In this document: positions 7,301 to 17,503 of the stretch, piece after piece
Layout: the number at the start of each line of letters is the position of its first letter
Position numbering within the stretch: the first letter of the stretch is position 1
Assembly: GCA_025927765.1 (NCBI GenBank)
Contig: JAICKU010000006.1
Coordinates: forward strand, 30,489-94,488
DNA length: 64,000 nucleotides
Source of the DNA: Burkholderiales bacterium
GTDB lineage: Bacteria; Pseudomonadota; Gammaproteobacteria; Burkholderiales; Casimicrobiaceae
Direction: 5' to 3'
Translations under genes and position numbers: made by a program
Notes under the pieces: model-generated
The model's input: only the letters and a program-made list of their open reading frames with translations
What the model was told of the DNA's origin: nothing
The model's database searches: none

Positions 7301-8542
7301 TCAGCCGAGCGCCCGCCTGAAATCGCCGATCAGGTCGTCGCGATCCTCGATGCCCACCGATACACGCACGAGCGAGTCGGCAATGCCCATCTCCGCCCGG
7401 CGCGCAGCACCCATTTCCCAGTAGATCGTCTGCGCCACGGGGATCGCCAGCGTGCGGTTGTCGCCGAGGTTCGACGAGAGCACGACGATGCGGAAGGCGT
7501 CGAGCGCGTCGAGCACATTGCGACCCGGGGCGAGCTCGAACGACAGCAGCGCGCCTGGCGCACGAAAGAGCGCGCGTGCGCGTTCGTGCTGCGCGTGCGT
7601 GGGGAGGCCCGGATAGTGAACCGCGGATACCGCCGGATGCGATGCCAGGAACTGCGCAAGCGCCATCGCGTTCGCGCATTGGCGGTCGAGCCGCAGCGCG
7701 AGCGTTTCCGCGCCCACAGCGAGGTGATGCGCCTGCTCGGCGGATAACGCTGCGCCACCGTCGCGCAGGCCCTTCTTGCGGAGCTGCGTGATGCCCTGCA
7801 TCGCCGGCGGCTGCTTGCGATAGTTGTCGGCGATGTTGGGGTAGCGCGTCCAGTCGAAGCGGCCGGTATCGGTGACCGCACCGCCGAGCGCGTTCCCGTG
7901 GCCGCCGATGTACTTGGTGAGCGCGTTGACGACGAGGCCCGCGCCGACGCGCGCCGGACGAAACAGCCACGGCGACGTCATCGTGTTGTCTACGACGTAG
8001 AGGATGCCGCGCGCCCGACACAGGTCGCCGATGCGTTCGAGATCGGCCACCTGCGTGCGCGGGTTGGCGATCGTCTCGACGAACACGAGCTTCGTCGCCG
8101 GCGTGAGCGCGCGCTCGACGTTCGCGACGTCGGTCGCGTCGACGAACGTGACCGGCGTGCCATGGCTCGCGAACGTGTTGAACAGGCTGTTCGTGTTCCC
8201 GAACACGAACGAGCTCGACACGACGTGATCGCCACCGGTGAGCAGCGCGACGAGGATCGCCTCGATCGCCGCCATGCCGGTCGAGAAGCACGCGGTCGCG
8301 ACGCCGCCTTCCATCGCCGTCACTTTCGCCTCGAGCGCCGCGGTCGTCGGATTGCCCTGGCGGCCATACGCATAGCCCGATTGCCGGCCCTGGAACACGG
8401 CGACGAGGTCCTCGGCGCGCGCGTACGCGTACGCGACGGACAGATGCAGCGGCTTGTGCAGCGCGCCGTGCTCGATCGGCGACGCGCGGTCGCCGTGGAG
8501 AATCGCTGTGGTGAATCCGCGATCGGTCGTGTCTTCGCTCAT
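7301..8542 (-). CDS. Cys/Met-metabolism PLP-dependent enzyme (cystathionine gamma-synthase family)
   Basis: A 413-residue fold-type I PLP enzyme of the trans-sulfuration family. Visible landmarks are YAYGRQGNPTTAALEAKVTAMEGG (substrate/PLP phosphate region), YVVDNTMTSPW (Asp pairing with the PLP nitrogen) and NALTKYIGGHGNALGG (Schiff-base Lys). Start at ATG 8542, after AAGGGCAGCC. The track start is seven codons earlier. The position after purF is where many betaproteobacteria keep O-succinylhomoserine sulfhydrylase (metZ). This sequence looks like a different subfamily, so homoserine-ester sulfhydrylase, cystathionine gamma-synthase or methionine gamma-lyase activity remain possible. Confidence 0.82.
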   Translation of the reverse strand: MSEDTTDRGFTTAILHGDRASPIEHGALHKPLHLSVAYAYARAEDLVAVFQGRQSGYAYGRQGNPTTAALEAKVTAMEGGVATACFSTGMAAIEAILVALLTGGDHVVSSSFVFGNTNSLFNTFASHGTPVTFVDATDVANVERALTPATKLVFVETIANPRTQVADLERIGDLCRARGILYVVDNTMTSPWLFRPARVGAGLVVNALTKYIGGHGNALGGAVTDTGRFDWTRYPNIADNYRKQPPAMQGITQLRKKGLRDGGAALSAEQAHHLAVGAETLALRLDRQCANAMALAQFLASHPAVSAVHYPGLPTHAQHERARALFRAPGALLSFELAPGRNVLDALDAFRIVVLSSNLGDNRTLAIPVAQTIYWEMGAARRAEMGIADSLVRVSVGIEDRDDLIGDFRRALG

Positions 8543-8572
8543 GGCTGCCCTTCCGCGCCGCACTCGCCGTCC

Positions 8573-10075
8573 CTACGCGGTGGCGTCCTCCGCCGCTTCC
8601 GATTCGGCCTCGCCGCGCGTATGGTCGCGCGACTTCGCGAGGCTCGACAGATAGTCGGGCGTGATGTCGCCGGTGATGTAGCGGCCGTCGAAGCACGACG
8701 CCTCGAAATCGGCGAGGCGCGGGTTGCCGAAGCGCACCGCATCCTTCAGCGCGTCGAGATCCTGGTACACGAGGAGGTCCGCGCCGATCTCGCGCGCGAT
8801 CTCGGCTTCGGTACGTCCGGTCGCGACGAGCTCCTCCTGGTTCGGCATGTCGATGCCGTACACGTTCGGGAAGCGCACCGGCGGGCTCGCCGACGCGAAG
8901 TACACCTTGCGCGCGCCCGCGTCGCGCGCCATCTGCACGATCTCGCGCGACGTCGTGCCGCGCACGATCGAATCGTCGACGAGCAGCACGACCTTGTCCT
9001 TGAACTCCATGCCGATCGGATTGAGCTTCTGGCGCACGCTCTTCTTGCGCAGCGCCTGCCCGGGCATGATGAACGTGCGCCCGACGTACCGGTTCTTGAC
9101 GAACCCTTCGCGGTACGTCTTGCCGAGCGTGTTGGCGAGCTCGAGCGCGTACGGACGGCTCGAATCCGGGATGGGAATCACGACGTCGATGTCCTGCGCC
9201 TCGGGAATGTCGCGGATCTTCCGCGCCAGTGCCGCGCCCATGCGCAGGCGCGCCTCGTACACCGACGTGCCGTCGATCACCGAATCGGGACGTGCGAGAT
9301 AGACGTATTCGAAGATGCAGGGATTGAGCGACGCGCTCGCGGCGCACTGGCGCGCGTTGAAATGCCCGGCCTGGTCGACGAAGATCGCTTCGCCCGGGTC
9401 GACGTCGCGCAGCACGCGGAAGCCGAGCGGCTCGAGCGCGACCGATTCCGACGCAACCAGATATTCCGGCCCTTCGCCCGCGTCGTTGACGCCGACGATC
9501 AACGGCCGGATGCCATACGGATCGCGGAACGCGAGCATCCCGTAGCCGGCGATCATCGCGACGACCGCATACGCGCCGCGGCAGCGCTTGTGTACGCCCG
9601 CGACGGCCTTGAAGATCGCGTCGGGGTCGAGCCGATGGTGCTGCGATGCGCGCTCGAGCTCGAGTGCCAGCACGTTCAGCAACACCTCGCTGTCGGAATT
9701 CGTGTTGACGTGACGAAAATCAAGCTCGCGCAGCTCGCGCTTCAGCGCGTCGCTATTGGTCAGGTTCCCGTTGTGGCCGAGCGACACGCCGAACGGCGAA
9801 TTGACGTAGAACGGCTGCGACTCGAGGTCGGAGTACGCCGAGCCTGCGGTGGGATAGCGGCAGTGCGCGATGCCGGTATGCCCCGAGAGATCGCGCATGT
9901 TGCGGGTGCGGAAAACGTCGCGCACGTAGCCCGGGCCCTTGAACGTATGGAACACGGGCCCTTCGCTCGTGACGATGCCCGCCGCGTCCTGCCCGCGGTG
10001 CTGCAGCAGCAGCAGTCCGTCGTAGAGCAGTTGATTGACGGGGCTATGGGTGACGGCGCCGACGACTCCACACAT
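8573..10075 (-). CDS. purF: Amidophosphoribosyltransferase
   Basis: First committed step of purine synthesis: PRPP plus glutamine gives phosphoribosylamine. 500 residues, a normal length. The mature N-terminus begins with the catalytic cysteine (M-CGVVGAV) with no propeptide. The glutaminase domain shows [11 protein letters not shown] and [10 protein letters not shown]. The PRTase domain has the PRPP loop [19 protein letters not shown]. It lies 66 bases downstream of cvpA, the classical cvpA-purF pairing, with an intergenic repeat in the gap. Confidence 0.97.
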   Translation of the reverse strand: MCGVVGAVTHSPVNQLLYDGLLLLQHRGQDAAGIVTSEGPVFHTFKGPGYVRDVFRTRNMRDLSGHTGIAHCRYPTAGSAYSDLESQPFYVNSPFGVSLGHNGNLTNSDALKRELRELDFRHVNTNSDSEVLLNVLALELERASQHHRLDPDAIFKAVAGVHKRCRGAYAVVAMIAGYGMLAFRDPYGIRPLIVGVNDAGEGPEYLVASESVALEPLGFRVLRDVDPGEAIFVDQAGHFNARQCAASASLNPCIFEYVYLARPDSVIDGTSVYEARLRMGAALARKIRDIPEAQDIDVVIPIPDSSRPYALELANTLGKTYREGFVKNRYVGRTFIMPGQALRKKSVRQKLNPIGMEFKDKVVLLVDDSIVRGTTSREIVQMARDAGARKVYFASASPPVRFPNVYGIDMPNQEELVATGRTEAEIAREIGADLLVYQDLDALKDAVRFGNPRLADFEASCFDGRYITGDITPDYLSSLAKSRDHTRGEAESEAAEDATA

Positions 10076-10087
10076 CAGAATCGGTCC

Positions 10088-10136
10088 CGAAGGGCCGCTC
10101 CCCGGAGGGCAGCGAGCGGAGCGAGCATTGGGGGAC
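10088..10136. repeat. Intergenic repeat, GC-palindrome/GCGAGCG type (copy 2)
   Basis: GAAGGGCCGCTCCCCGGAGGGCAGCGAGCGGAGCGAGCATTGGGGG between cvpA and purF. Same core as the copies at 1099 and 44180, including the preceding GAAGGGCC. Confidence 0.7.
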
Positions 10137-10141
10137 TCATG

Positions 10142-10672
10142 TCAAACCTCCTGCGCTTTCGGATGGCGCGGCGATCCGCCGCCCGGCGAATAGTCGAGCC
10201 GGCCGGCGAGCTCCGGCGGCAGATGCGGTCGCAATGCGTATACGCCGGCAACGAGCGGAGGCACGAGCGCGGAGCTTTGCCACCACGGCGTATGCGGCAG
10301 CGCCGTGAAGCCGGCGACGAACACGAACCCGAGCATGAGCAGCACGCCGCGCGCGAAGCCGAAGATCGATCCGAGAAAGCGGTCGACGAAGCCGAGTCCC
10401 GCCGCGCGCACGGCCTTCGACAGCGGCCACGCGACGAGCGCGCCGGCGACGAGCGCCGCGATCACGATCAGCGCGAACCCGATCACGTAGCGCAGCACGA
10501 GGCTGCCGAAGTCGGGCAGCATCGCCGCGAGCACCGGCGCGAGTATCAGGGCCCCGACCACGCCCCCGATCCATGCGATCAGCGCGATCAGCTCGCGGAT
10601 CACGCCGCGGAAGAACGCGAAGAGCGTCGACAGCAGCACGACGCAAACCACGAGCCAGTCGAACGTCGTCAT
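10142..10672 (-). CDS. cvpA: CvpA family membrane protein
   Basis: 176 residues with four predicted membrane helices (for example WLVVCVVLLSTLFAFFRGVIRELIALIAWIGG and the YVIGFALIVIAALVAGALVAW segment). It has the FRGVIREL and VDRFLGSIFGFARG motifs typical of CvpA, a protein named for colicin V production whose exact role is unsettled. The neighbours, a SPOR protein upstream and purF downstream, are the standard dedD-cvpA-purF order. Confidence 0.92.
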   Translation of the reverse strand: MTTFDWLVVCVVLLSTLFAFFRGVIRELIALIAWIGGVVGALILAPVLAAMLPDFGSLVLRYVIGFALIVIAALVAGALVAWPLSKAVRAAGLGFVDRFLGSIFGFARGVLLMLGFVFVAGFTALPHTPWWQSSALVPPLVAGVYALRPHLPPELAGRLDYSPGGGSPRHPKAQEV

Positions 10673-10740
10673 GTCGGGGCATCGCCATAGCGTGCGAGGG
10701 CACGCGCGAAGATGCCGGAGCGTGTTTCAAAGCGAGGCGA

Positions 10741-11667
10741 CTACCGGGCGGCGGCCACGATGCCGCTCTGCCCTTCGGTCTTGAGCTTGTCGCGCGCCGC
10801 GAGTGCCGCTTCGCGCGAAGAATAGGGACCCACGCGCACGCGCCAGAGCGTGCCCTTGCTGGTCTTCAGAGGCTCCGTATATGCGGCGTAACCGGCGCGC
10901 TTCAAGCGGTTGGCGAGCGAGTTGGCGCCCTTGTCGTCGGCGAACGCAGCGAGTTGGACGGCGAAGCCCTCGTGATGCGACGCGGACGGCGACGCCGCGT
11001 GCGCGGCAACGCGCGTTTCGGCGGTCGAGGACGGGGCCGGCTTCGCAGCGGGGGCCGTCGGGGCGCCTGCCGAGGCGCGCGCCGTACTCGCGGGTTCCTG
11101 CGCCTTGGCGACGCTGGCGCTCGTCGTGGCCGCCGGCGTCGCATTGGCGGTTGCACGCGTGTTCGCCGCCGTTGCACTCGCATTCGCCGTTGCTGCAGGC
11201 GCATTTGCGGCTGCTGGCGCAGGCGCATTCGCCGCGGTGCCGGCCGTATCGGCCTTGGCAGGCGCTTCCCGGGCCTCCGGGAGACGCGTGTCGTACTTCG
11301 AGGTACGCGCGGCGACCGGCTCGGCGACGCTGCCGGCAGACGTCGTCGGGGATGACGCGGTTTCCGACGATGGCGCCGCGGTGGTCGAAGCGGCGTCGGC
11401 CGCCGAGGAGGGCTTCGGCGCGCCGGCCTCGTCGCCCTTCTGCGCAGTCGCGGATTTATCGTTCAGGCGATTGACGAACTTGCCGTCGTCGACCGGCGGA
11501 ATCTTCACCGACACGTCCTCGCCGAGCGGCTTCTGCTCGGTCTCGAGCAGCATCGGCACGACGACCGCGACGCCGAGCGCGAGCACGATCGCACCCACGA
11601 GACGCCGTCGTGCGCGCCGTCGCAACTCGTCCACGTTGATGTCGGCGGGTTCTGCCATCGTGCTCAT
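10741..11667 (-). CDS. dedD: SPOR-domain cell-division protein, DedD-like
   Basis: 308 residues from ATG 11667 ([22 protein letters not shown]). An ATG nine bases later is possible. A short cytoplasmic N-terminus and one membrane helix (LVGAIVLALGVAVVVPMLLE) precede a long Ala/Pro/Thr-rich periplasmic linker of about 170 residues and a C-terminal SPOR domain (GFAVQLAAFADDKGANSLANRL ... LWRVRVGPYSSREAALAAR). SPOR domains bind denuded septal peptidoglycan, so it should localise to the division site. It is encoded between folC and cvpA as in other betaproteobacteria. The track start upstream is spurious and antisense-like. Confidence 0.9.
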   Translation of the reverse strand: MSTMAEPADINVDELRRRARRRLVGAIVLALGVAVVVPMLLETEQKPLGEDVSVKIPPVDDGKFVNRLNDKSATAQKGDEAGAPKPSSAADAASTTAAPSSETASSPTTSAGSVAEPVAARTSKYDTRLPEAREAPAKADTAGTAANAPAPAAANAPAATANASATAANTRATANATPAATTSASVAKAQEPASTARASAGAPTAPAAKPAPSSTAETRVAAHAASPSASHHEGFAVQLAAFADDKGANSLANRLKRAGYAAYTEPLKTSKGTLWRVRVGPYSSREAALAARDKLKTEGQSGIVAAAR

Positions 11668-11719
11668 TTCGAAGGCGATCGATTGTCGCGCCGACGCGAA
11701 TGCGGCGAGCGCATTGGCC

Positions 11720-12991
11720 TTAGTGCAGATGCTCCGCGGCGTCGAGCACCGCGGCAGCCGTGAGGAAGGATCCGAAGGCCGCGATTCTATCAGTGTCGCC
11801 TGCATCCCGACGTGCCTCGGCGAAGGCGCCGGCGACGTTCGCGTGCGCATGAATCGCGTTTTCCCCAACACCTGCGGACACGAGCGCGGTGCGCAGGCGC
11901 GACACGTCGGCCGCGCGCGGGCCACTGAGCGGCGCGATGTACCACGCGTCGATGCGCGGCGCCAGCGTGCGCACGACCGCCTCGATGTCCTTGTCCTTCA
12001 GCATCGAGAACACGGCGAGCGTGCGACGCGCGTGGCCCATTGCGCCGAGCGCCTGCGCGAGCGCCCGCGCCGCCTGCGGGTTGTGCCCCACGTCGACGAC
12101 GATCGCCGGTTGCCCCGGCAGCACCTGAAGGCGTCCCGGCAGCGTGACGTGCACCAAGCCCTCGCGGACGGCGCCGCCCGCGACGTGCAGACGATCGCGA
12201 AGCGCATCGATCGCGGCGAGCGCCGTTGCCGCGTTCTGCAGTTGGTAGCTGCCGCGAAGCGCCGGGTACGGAAGCGCGTAACGCGCGCCGCCCGGTCCTT
12301 CGTAGCGCCACTGCGTGCCTTCGCCCGCATAGCGAAAGTCGCGACCGGACAACCACAGCGCTGCACCGATTTCGGAAGCGTAGGCGACGAGCGAACGCGG
12401 CGGGTCGGGATCGCCGCACACGGCGACGCGACCGCGGCGAAAGATGCCTGCCTTCTCGCGACCGATCGCCTCGCGGGTGTCGCCCAGGAACTCGGCGTGA
12501 TCGATGTCGATCGTCGTGACGACGGCGACGTCGGCGTCGACGATGTTCACCGCGTCGAGCCGCCCGCCCAGCCCCACTTCGAGGACCAGCACGTCGAGCT
12601 TGGCGTCGGCGAAGAGCGCAAGCGCGGCGAGGGTGCCGAATTCGAAGTACGTGAGCGGCGTGCCGGTGGTCGTGCGCGCCGTCTCGACGCGCGCGAATGC
12701 ACGGGCGAGGTCATCGTCGCTCGCCTCGCTGCCGGCGATGCGTACGCGCTCGTTGTACCGCCGCAGATGGGGCGACGCGTAGAGCCCCGTGCGATAGCCG
12801 GCCCGCCGATAGATCGCCTCGAGCATCGCCGACGTCGATCCCTTGCCGTTCGTGCCCGCGACGGTCACGACCGGACACTCGATGCGAACGTCCACGCGCG
12901 CCGCGACTTCCGCGACGCGGTCGAGGCCCATCGCGATCGCCTTCGGGTGCAGCGTCTCGATGTACGCGAGCCACTCGCCGAGGCTACGCAT
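11720..12991 (-). CDS. folC: Dihydrofolate synthase / folylpolyglutamate synthase
   Basis: Adds glutamate to dihydropteroate and folates. 423 residues from ATG 12991 (MRSLGEWLAYIETLHP). The larger track ORF is fused to an out-of-frame shadow of accD. Mur-ligase-type ATP loop VVTVAGTNGKGSTSAM at about residue 40, then the omega loop region SPHLRRYNERVRI and TTIDIDHAEFLGDT. The C-terminal glutamate ligase domain has VVDVGHNPQAARALA. It is immediately downstream of accD, separated by a 62-base gap occupied by an intergenic hairpin. Confidence 0.95.
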   Translation of the reverse strand: MRSLGEWLAYIETLHPKAIAMGLDRVAEVAARVDVRIECPVVTVAGTNGKGSTSAMLEAIYRRAGYRTGLYASPHLRRYNERVRIAGSEASDDDLARAFARVETARTTTGTPLTYFEFGTLAALALFADAKLDVLVLEVGLGGRLDAVNIVDADVAVVTTIDIDHAEFLGDTREAIGREKAGIFRRGRVAVCGDPDPPRSLVAYASEIGAALWLSGRDFRYAGEGTQWRYEGPGGARYALPYPALRGSYQLQNAATALAAIDALRDRLHVAGGAVREGLVHVTLPGRLQVLPGQPAIVVDVGHNPQAARALAQALGAMGHARRTLAVFSMLKDKDIEAVVRTLAPRIDAWYIAPLSGPRAADVSRLRTALVSAGVGENAIHAHANVAGAFAEARRDAGDTDRIAAFGSFLTAAAVLDAAEHLH

Positions 12992-13000
12992 GTCGTGGAT

Positions 13001-13050
13001 CGGGGTCGGAGCGAAAGGCGCAAACCGGGACGCCTTTTGCTCCGACCCCG
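13001..13050. repeat. Strong inverted repeat of the GGGTCGGA family between accD and folC
   Basis: Arms CGGGGTCGGAGCGAAAGGCG and CGCCTTTTGCTCCGACCCCG pair at 19 of 20 positions around a 10-base loop, filling the accD-folC gap. It would form a stable hairpin in the transcript, between two genes expected to be cotranscribed. Confidence 0.8.
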
Positions 13051-13053
13051 TTT

Positions 13054-13926
13054 TCAGGCGGTAATTGCCGGCTGGCGCGTCAGCATCGCGAGCAGCCGCG
13101 CGAGCTCGTCGCGCAACTGCCGCCGGTCGACGATCATGTCGAGCGCGCCCTTCTCGAGCAGGAACTCGGCGCGCTGGAAGCCGTCGGGCAGCTTCTCGCG
13201 CACCGTCTGCTCGATCACGCGCGGGCCGGCGAAGCCGATCAGTGCGCCGGGCTCGGCGACGACGAGGTCCGCCACGAAGGCGAACGACGCCGACACGCCG
13301 CCCATCGTCGGATCGGTGAGCACCGACACGAACGGCAACTTCTCGCGCGACAGCTCCTGCAGAACGGCGGTCGTCTTCGCCATCTGGAAGAGCGAGTTCA
13401 CGCCTTCCTGCATCCGCGCGCCGCCCGACGCGGAGATGCACACGAACGGCAGATGGTTCTCGTACGCGACGCGCACGCCACGGGCGAAGCGCTCGCCGAC
13501 GACCGAGCCCATCGATCCGCCCATGAAGTTGAATTCGAACACCGCGAGCACGAGCGGCACGCTCCTGACGCTGCCCTGCATCACGACGAGCGCGTCGGTT
13601 TCCCCCGTTTCCTCGAGCGCAACCTCCAACCGCTCGGTGTACTTCTTCGTGTCCTTGAACTTGAGGCTGTCGACCGGCACGACCTCGAGGCCGATCTCGA
13701 AGCGGCCCTCCGGGTCGAGCAGCTGCTCGATGCGCTCGCGCGACGACACGCGATTGTGGTGATTGCACTTCGGGCAGACGTGCAGGTTCTTCTCGAGATC
13801 GGTGCGATAGAGCGTTGCTTCGCACGCGCCGCACTTGACCCACAGGCCTTCGGGGACCGGCGTCTTCCGCGGCGCGCCCGGGGTGCTCTTGATGCGCGGC
13901 GGCAGCAGTTTCTGCAGCCAGCTCAT
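13054..13926 (-). CDS. accD: Acetyl-CoA carboxylase carboxyltransferase, beta subunit
   Basis: Transfers carboxyl from biotin to acetyl-CoA together with AccA, the first step of fatty acid synthesis. 290 residues. The N-terminal four-cysteine zinc ribbon is clear ([12 protein letters not shown] ... [11 protein letters not shown]). The crotonase-like core follows, with [21 protein letters not shown] and the oxyanion region [18 protein letters not shown]. It lies between trpA and folC, the usual trpBA-accD-folC order. Confidence 0.96.
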   Translation of the reverse strand: MSWLQKLLPPRIKSTPGAPRKTPVPEGLWVKCGACEATLYRTDLEKNLHVCPKCNHHNRVSSRERIEQLLDPEGRFEIGLEVVPVDSLKFKDTKKYTERLEVALEETGETDALVVMQGSVRSVPLVLAVFEFNFMGGSMGSVVGERFARGVRVAYENHLPFVCISASGGARMQEGVNSLFQMAKTTAVLQELSREKLPFVSVLTDPTMGGVSASFAFVADLVVAEPGALIGFAGPRVIEQTVREKLPDGFQRAEFLLEKGALDMIVDRRQLRDELARLLAMLTRQPAITA

Positions 13927-13944
13927 CTGGCTTCCCTCCGCGCT

Positions 13945-13990
13945 TCGCGCTGCGGGGCTGATTCGCCCCCGGGGCGGCCCTTCGGGCTCA
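13945..13990. repeat. Degenerate intergenic repeat between trpA and accD
   Basis: GCGGGGCTGATTCGCCCCCGGGGCGGCCCTTCGGGCTCATGG contains nested GC palindromes (CCCCCGGGG, GCCCTTCGGGC). These resemble the left half of the GAAGGGCC...CCCCGGGG elements elsewhere, but the GCGAGCG repeat half is missing. Confidence 0.45.
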
Positions 13991-14004
13991 TGGCGCTGAT
14001 GTCG

Positions 14005-14823
14005 TCATGCGTTCACCTCGCTTTCGCGTGCGTCGAGCGCCTCGCGAATCGCGGCGACGAACGCCGCGGCGCGCGACGCCGCCTCGCCCGGCGGCGAGGC
14101 TTCGATTTCGTGGATGATGCGGCTGCCGATCACGACCGCGTCGGCGTGCGCGGCGATCGCACACGCGCTTTGCGCGTCGCGAATGCCGAAGCCGACGCCG
14201 ACCGGCAGCTCGATGTGACGCCGGATCTCGTCGAGCTTCTGCGCGACCGCCTGCGTGTCGAGATGACCGGCGCCCGTGACGCCTTTCAACGACACGTAAT
14301 ACACGTAACCCGATGCCAGACGCGCGATCGTCGCGATGCGCGCGTCGGGCGTGGTGGGGGCCACGAGGAAGATCGGCGCGATGTCGCGGGCGCGCAGCAG
14401 CGCGACGAACTCGCCCGCCTCCTCGGGTGGATAGTCGACGACGATCACGCCGTCGACGCCCGCGTCGCGCGCTGCGTCGACGAACGCCTGCACGCCGATC
14501 GCCTCGATGGGATTCGCATAGCCCATCAGCACGATGGGTGTTTCCGCGTTGCGGCGACGGAATTTCGCAACGAGGTCGAGCACGTCGCGCAACCCGACGC
14601 CGTGCGCAAGCGCACGCTCGGACGCACGCTGGATCACGGGTCCGTCGGCCATCGGGTCGGAGAATGGCACGCCGAGCTCGATGACGTCTGCGCCGGCGTC
14701 GACCAGCGCATCGAGCACCTGCGAGGTCACGGCCAATGACGGATCGCCGGCCGTCACGTAGGGAATCAGGACGCTGCGACCCTTGCGCCTTGCCGCATCG
14801 AACGTCGCGTCGATGCGGTTCAT
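14005..14823 (-). CDS. trpA: Tryptophan synthase alpha chain
   Basis: Cleaves indole-3-glycerol phosphate to indole, which is channelled to TrpB. 272 residues from ATG 14823 ([15 protein letters not shown]). The TIM-barrel signatures [11 protein letters not shown] and the catalytic [15 protein letters not shown] equivalent ([16 protein letters not shown], with Glu), VVDYPPEE (Asp) and SLKGVTGA are present. The start overlaps the trpB stop (ATGA), so the two are translationally coupled. The track ORF is extended by a shadow of trpB. Confidence 0.96.
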   Translation of the reverse strand: MNRIDATFDAARRKGRSVLIPYVTAGDPSLAVTSQVLDALVDAGADVIELGVPFSDPMADGPVIQRASERALAHGVGLRDVLDLVAKFRRRNAETPIVLMGYANPIEAIGVQAFVDAARDAGVDGVIVVDYPPEEAGEFVALLRARDIAPIFLVAPTTPDARIATIARLASGYVYYVSLKGVTGAGHLDTQAVAQKLDEIRRHIELPVGVGFGIRDAQSACAIAAHADAVVIGSRIIHEIEASPPGEAASRAAAFVAAIREALDARESEVNA

Positions 14824-16034
14824 CGCAGCACGCCCCGCTCCGCCACCGTCGCCATGTCCTTGTCGCCGCGCCCGGAGAGGTTCACGAGCAGGATCGCATC
14901 GCGCGGAAGCGTCGGTGCGAGCTTCGTCGCGTACGCGAGCGCGTGCGACGATTCCAGCGCCGGGATGATGCCCTCGATGCGGCAGCACGCGTGAAACGCA
15001 GCGAGCGCCTCGTCGTCGGTGATCGATACGTACTCCGCGCGCCCCGTGTCCTTCAGCCACGCGTGCTCGGGGCCGACACCGGGATAGTCCAGCCCCGCCG
15101 ACACCGAATGCGTCTCGATGATCTGGCCGTTCGCATCTTGAAGCAGATACGTGCGATTGCCATGCAGCACGCCCGGACGGCCTGCGCACAGCGACGCCGC
15201 ATGGCGGCCCGTTTCGATGCCGTCGCCGGCCGCTTCGACGCCGACGAGCTTGACCTTGGGATTCGGCACGTACGCGTGGAAGATGCCCATCGCGTTGCTG
15301 CCGCCGCCGACGCATGCGATCACGACATCGGGATCGCGCCCTGCCGCTTCCGGCATCTGCGTCAGGCATTCGCGGCCGATCACGCTCTGGAAGTCGCGCA
15401 CGAGCATCGGATACGGATGCGGGCCGGCAACGGTGCCGATGATGTAGAACGTCGAGTCGACGTTCGTCACCCAGTCGCGCATCGCCTCGTTCAACGCATC
15501 CTTCAGCGTCTTCGAGCCCGATTCGACGGGCACGACCCTGGCACCCAGCAGGTTCATCCGGTAGACGTTCTGCGCCTGGCGACGCACGTCCTCGGACCCC
15601 ATGTACACGACGCATTCCATGCCGAAGCGCGCGGCCACCGTCGCGGTGGCGACACCGTGCTGCCCCGCACCGGTTTCCGCGATCACGCGCCGCTTGCCGA
15701 GGCGCTTGGCGAGCAGTGCCTGCCCGATGCAGTTGTTGATCTTGTGCGCGCCGGTGTGATTGAGATCCTCGCGCTTGAGCCAGATCTGCGCGCCGCCAAG
15801 CTCGCGCGACCAGCGGTCGGCGTGATACACCGGCGAAGGACGACCGACGTAATGCGCGAGTTCGTACTCGAACTCGGCAACGAACTCGGGATCGCGGCGC
15901 AGGCGCTCGTACTGCGCGCGCAATTCATCGAGCGCGGCGATCAGCGTTTCGGCGACGAAGACGCCGCCGTACGGGCCGAAATGCCCGCGCTCGTCCGGAA
16001 GGTCAGGCACCCGCGACAACTCGCCCATCTGCAC
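14820..16034 (-). CDS. trpB: Tryptophan synthase beta chain
   Basis: Condenses indole with serine to make tryptophan using PLP. About 404 residues. The Schiff-base Lys sits in [11 protein letters not shown], the active-site Glu/Gly loop in [12 protein letters not shown], and the phosphate loop in [13 protein letters not shown] at 16034 is chosen because AAGGAG lies six bases before it. ATG at 16028 (MGELSRVPD) is the conservative alternative. The start lies inside the 3' end of trpF (about 30 bases overlap). Confidence 0.95.
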   Translation of the reverse strand: MQMGELSRVPDLPDERGHFGPYGGVFVAETLIAALDELRAQYERLRRDPEFVAEFEYELAHYVGRPSPVYHADRWSRELGGAQIWLKREDLNHTGAHKINNCIGQALLAKRLGKRRVIAETGAGQHGVATATVAARFGMECVVYMGSEDVRRQAQNVYRMNLLGARVVPVESGSKTLKDALNEAMRDWVTNVDSTFYIIGTVAGPHPYPMLVRDFQSVIGRECLTQMPEAAGRDPDVVIACVGGGSNAMGIFHAYVPNPKVKLVGVEAAGDGIETGRHAASLCAGRPGVLHGNRTYLLQDANGQIIETHSVSAGLDYPGVGPEHAWLKDTGRAEYVSITDDEALAAFHACCRIEGIIPALESSHALAYATKLAPTLPRDAILLVNLSGRGDKDMATVAERGVLR

Positions 16035-16701
16035 TACGCACTCCTTGCACGAACGCCCGGATGCGCGCGGCATCCTTGATACCTCGGCGCGGTTTGCCCT
16101 GCGCATCGCGCGTCTCGACCCCCGACGACACGTCGACGCCCCACGGCTCGACATCGCGGATGGCTTGCGCGACATTGCCGGCAGACAGACCGCCGGAGAG
16201 GATCACGGGCAGGTGGATGCGCGCCCGCACGGCGGCGGACAGGCGGTTCCAGTCGAACGCATGCCCGGTGCCGCCCGGCAGATCCCCTTCGCGAAACGCG
16301 TCGAACAGAACGCCTGCGGCGTCGCCGTAAAGAGACACCGATTCTAGCAAATCGACGTCGCGTTTCACGGCGATCGCCTTCACGTAACGGCGCCCGAAGG
16401 CACGACACAGTTCCGGCGGCTCGGCGCCGTGGAATTGCAGGACGTCGATCGGAACGGCGTCGAGCACCGCGCGCACCGTCGACGGCTCGGGATCGACGAA
16501 CAGCCCGACGACCGTGAGATAGGGCGGCACCATGGCCACGATCTCGCGTGCGGCGTCGGGCGACACGACACGCGGCGTACCCGGCCAGAACACGAGCCCG
16601 ATCGCATCCACACCCGCCTCCGCGCAGGCGCGCGCATCCTCGACGCGCGTGATGCCGCAGATCTTGATCCGCGTACGGCGAAGGGACGCTTCGATGCTCA
16701 T
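16003..16701 (-). CDS. trpF: Phosphoribosylanthranilate isomerase
   Basis: Isomerises phosphoribosylanthranilate in tryptophan synthesis. 232 residues from ATG 16701. The catalytic Cys is in [13 protein letters not shown] and the catalytic Asp in LFDAF. The phosphate-binding motifs [10 protein letters not shown] and VDVSSGVE follow. The start overlaps the truA stop (TGATG) and the 3' end overlaps trpB, so truA-trpF-trpB-trpA is a tightly packed unit. The track ORF adds a truA shadow at the N-terminus. Confidence 0.95.
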   Translation of the reverse strand: MSIEASLRRTRIKICGITRVEDARACAEAGVDAIGLVFWPGTPRVVSPDAAREIVAMVPPYLTVVGLFVDPEPSTVRAVLDAVPIDVLQFHGAEPPELCRAFGRRYVKAIAVKRDVDLLESVSLYGDAAGVLFDAFREGDLPGGTGHAFDWNRLSAAVRARIHLPVILSGGLSAGNVAQAIRDVEPWGVDVSSGVETRDAQGKPRRGIKDAARIRAFVQGVRSADGRVVAGA

Positions 16702-17483
16702 CAGAAGGCAACGGTGACGGCGCGGCGCGTCGACGGCAGCGCGAAGCGCGCATCGTAATCGGCGCCTGCGAAGTAGAGCCCGTCGGGTGCAAACGTCGCA
16801 GCGCCGCGCCTGCGATCCGCCGCCGCCAGCACGTCGGCAAGCCACGCACGCGTACGCCGCGACGCGCCGACGTCGACGAGCGCGCCGACGATGTTGCGCA
16901 CCATGTGATGCAGGAAGGCGCCGGCCGACACGTCGAAGCGTACGAACGACCCTTCGCGTACGACATCGAGCCGGGCGAGCGTCTTCACCGGCGATTTCGC
17001 CTGGCACCCGGCGGCGCGGAACGACGAGAAGTCATGCGTGCCGACGAGCATCTGCGCCGCGTCCGCCATCGCGTCCACGTCGAGCGGCACGTGGAACCAG
17101 CCAACGCGACCGTGCAGCAACGCCGGACGCACCGCCCGATCGAGCAGCAGGTACGTGTAATGGCGCGAGGTGGCGGCAAAGCGCGCATGAAAATCGATGG
17201 CGACAGGCGCGCACCACAACACGGCCGCCGATTCGGGCAAGTGCGCATTCACGCCGCGCACCCACGCGTTCAGCGGTCGTTCGACCGGCGCGTCGAAGTG
17301 GACGATCTGCGAGGTCGCGTGAACCCCCGCATCCGTACGTCCGGCCGGCGCGATGCGGACCGGCGAGCCGGCGATCGCGGCAAGCGCGCGCTCGAGTGCA
17401 TCCTGCACGCCGCAACCGGAGGGCTGCGACTGGAACCCGCAGAACGCCCGTCCGTCGTATTCGAGCGCGATCGCGTGGCGCAT
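16701..17483 (-). CDS. truA: tRNA pseudouridine(38-40) synthase
   Basis: Forms pseudouridine at tRNA positions 38-40 in the anticodon arm. 260 residues from ATG 17483 (MRHAIALEYDGRAFCGFQ). The catalytic Asp is in APAGRTDAGVHATSQ. RHYTYLLLDR and FDVSAGAFLHHMVRNIVG are also family-typical. It sits between fimV and trpF, as in many betaproteobacteria. Confidence 0.95.
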   Translation of the reverse strand: MRHAIALEYDGRAFCGFQSQPSGCGVQDALERALAAIAGSPVRIAPAGRTDAGVHATSQIVHFDAPVERPLNAWVRGVNAHLPESAAVLWCAPVAIDFHARFAATSRHYTYLLLDRAVRPALLHGRVGWFHVPLDVDAMADAAQMLVGTHDFSSFRAAGCQAKSPVKTLARLDVVREGSFVRFDVSAGAFLHHMVRNIVGALVDVGASRRTRAWLADVLAAADRRRGAATFAPDGLYFAGADYDARFALPSTRRAVTVAF

Positions 17484-17503
17484 TGCGCGCCGTGCGCAAC
17501 GCG

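Noticed and set aside
7898-10690. 930-codon plus-strand ORF across purF and cvpA
   Set aside because: Shadow opposite purF, cvpA and the PLP enzyme. No recognisable domain.
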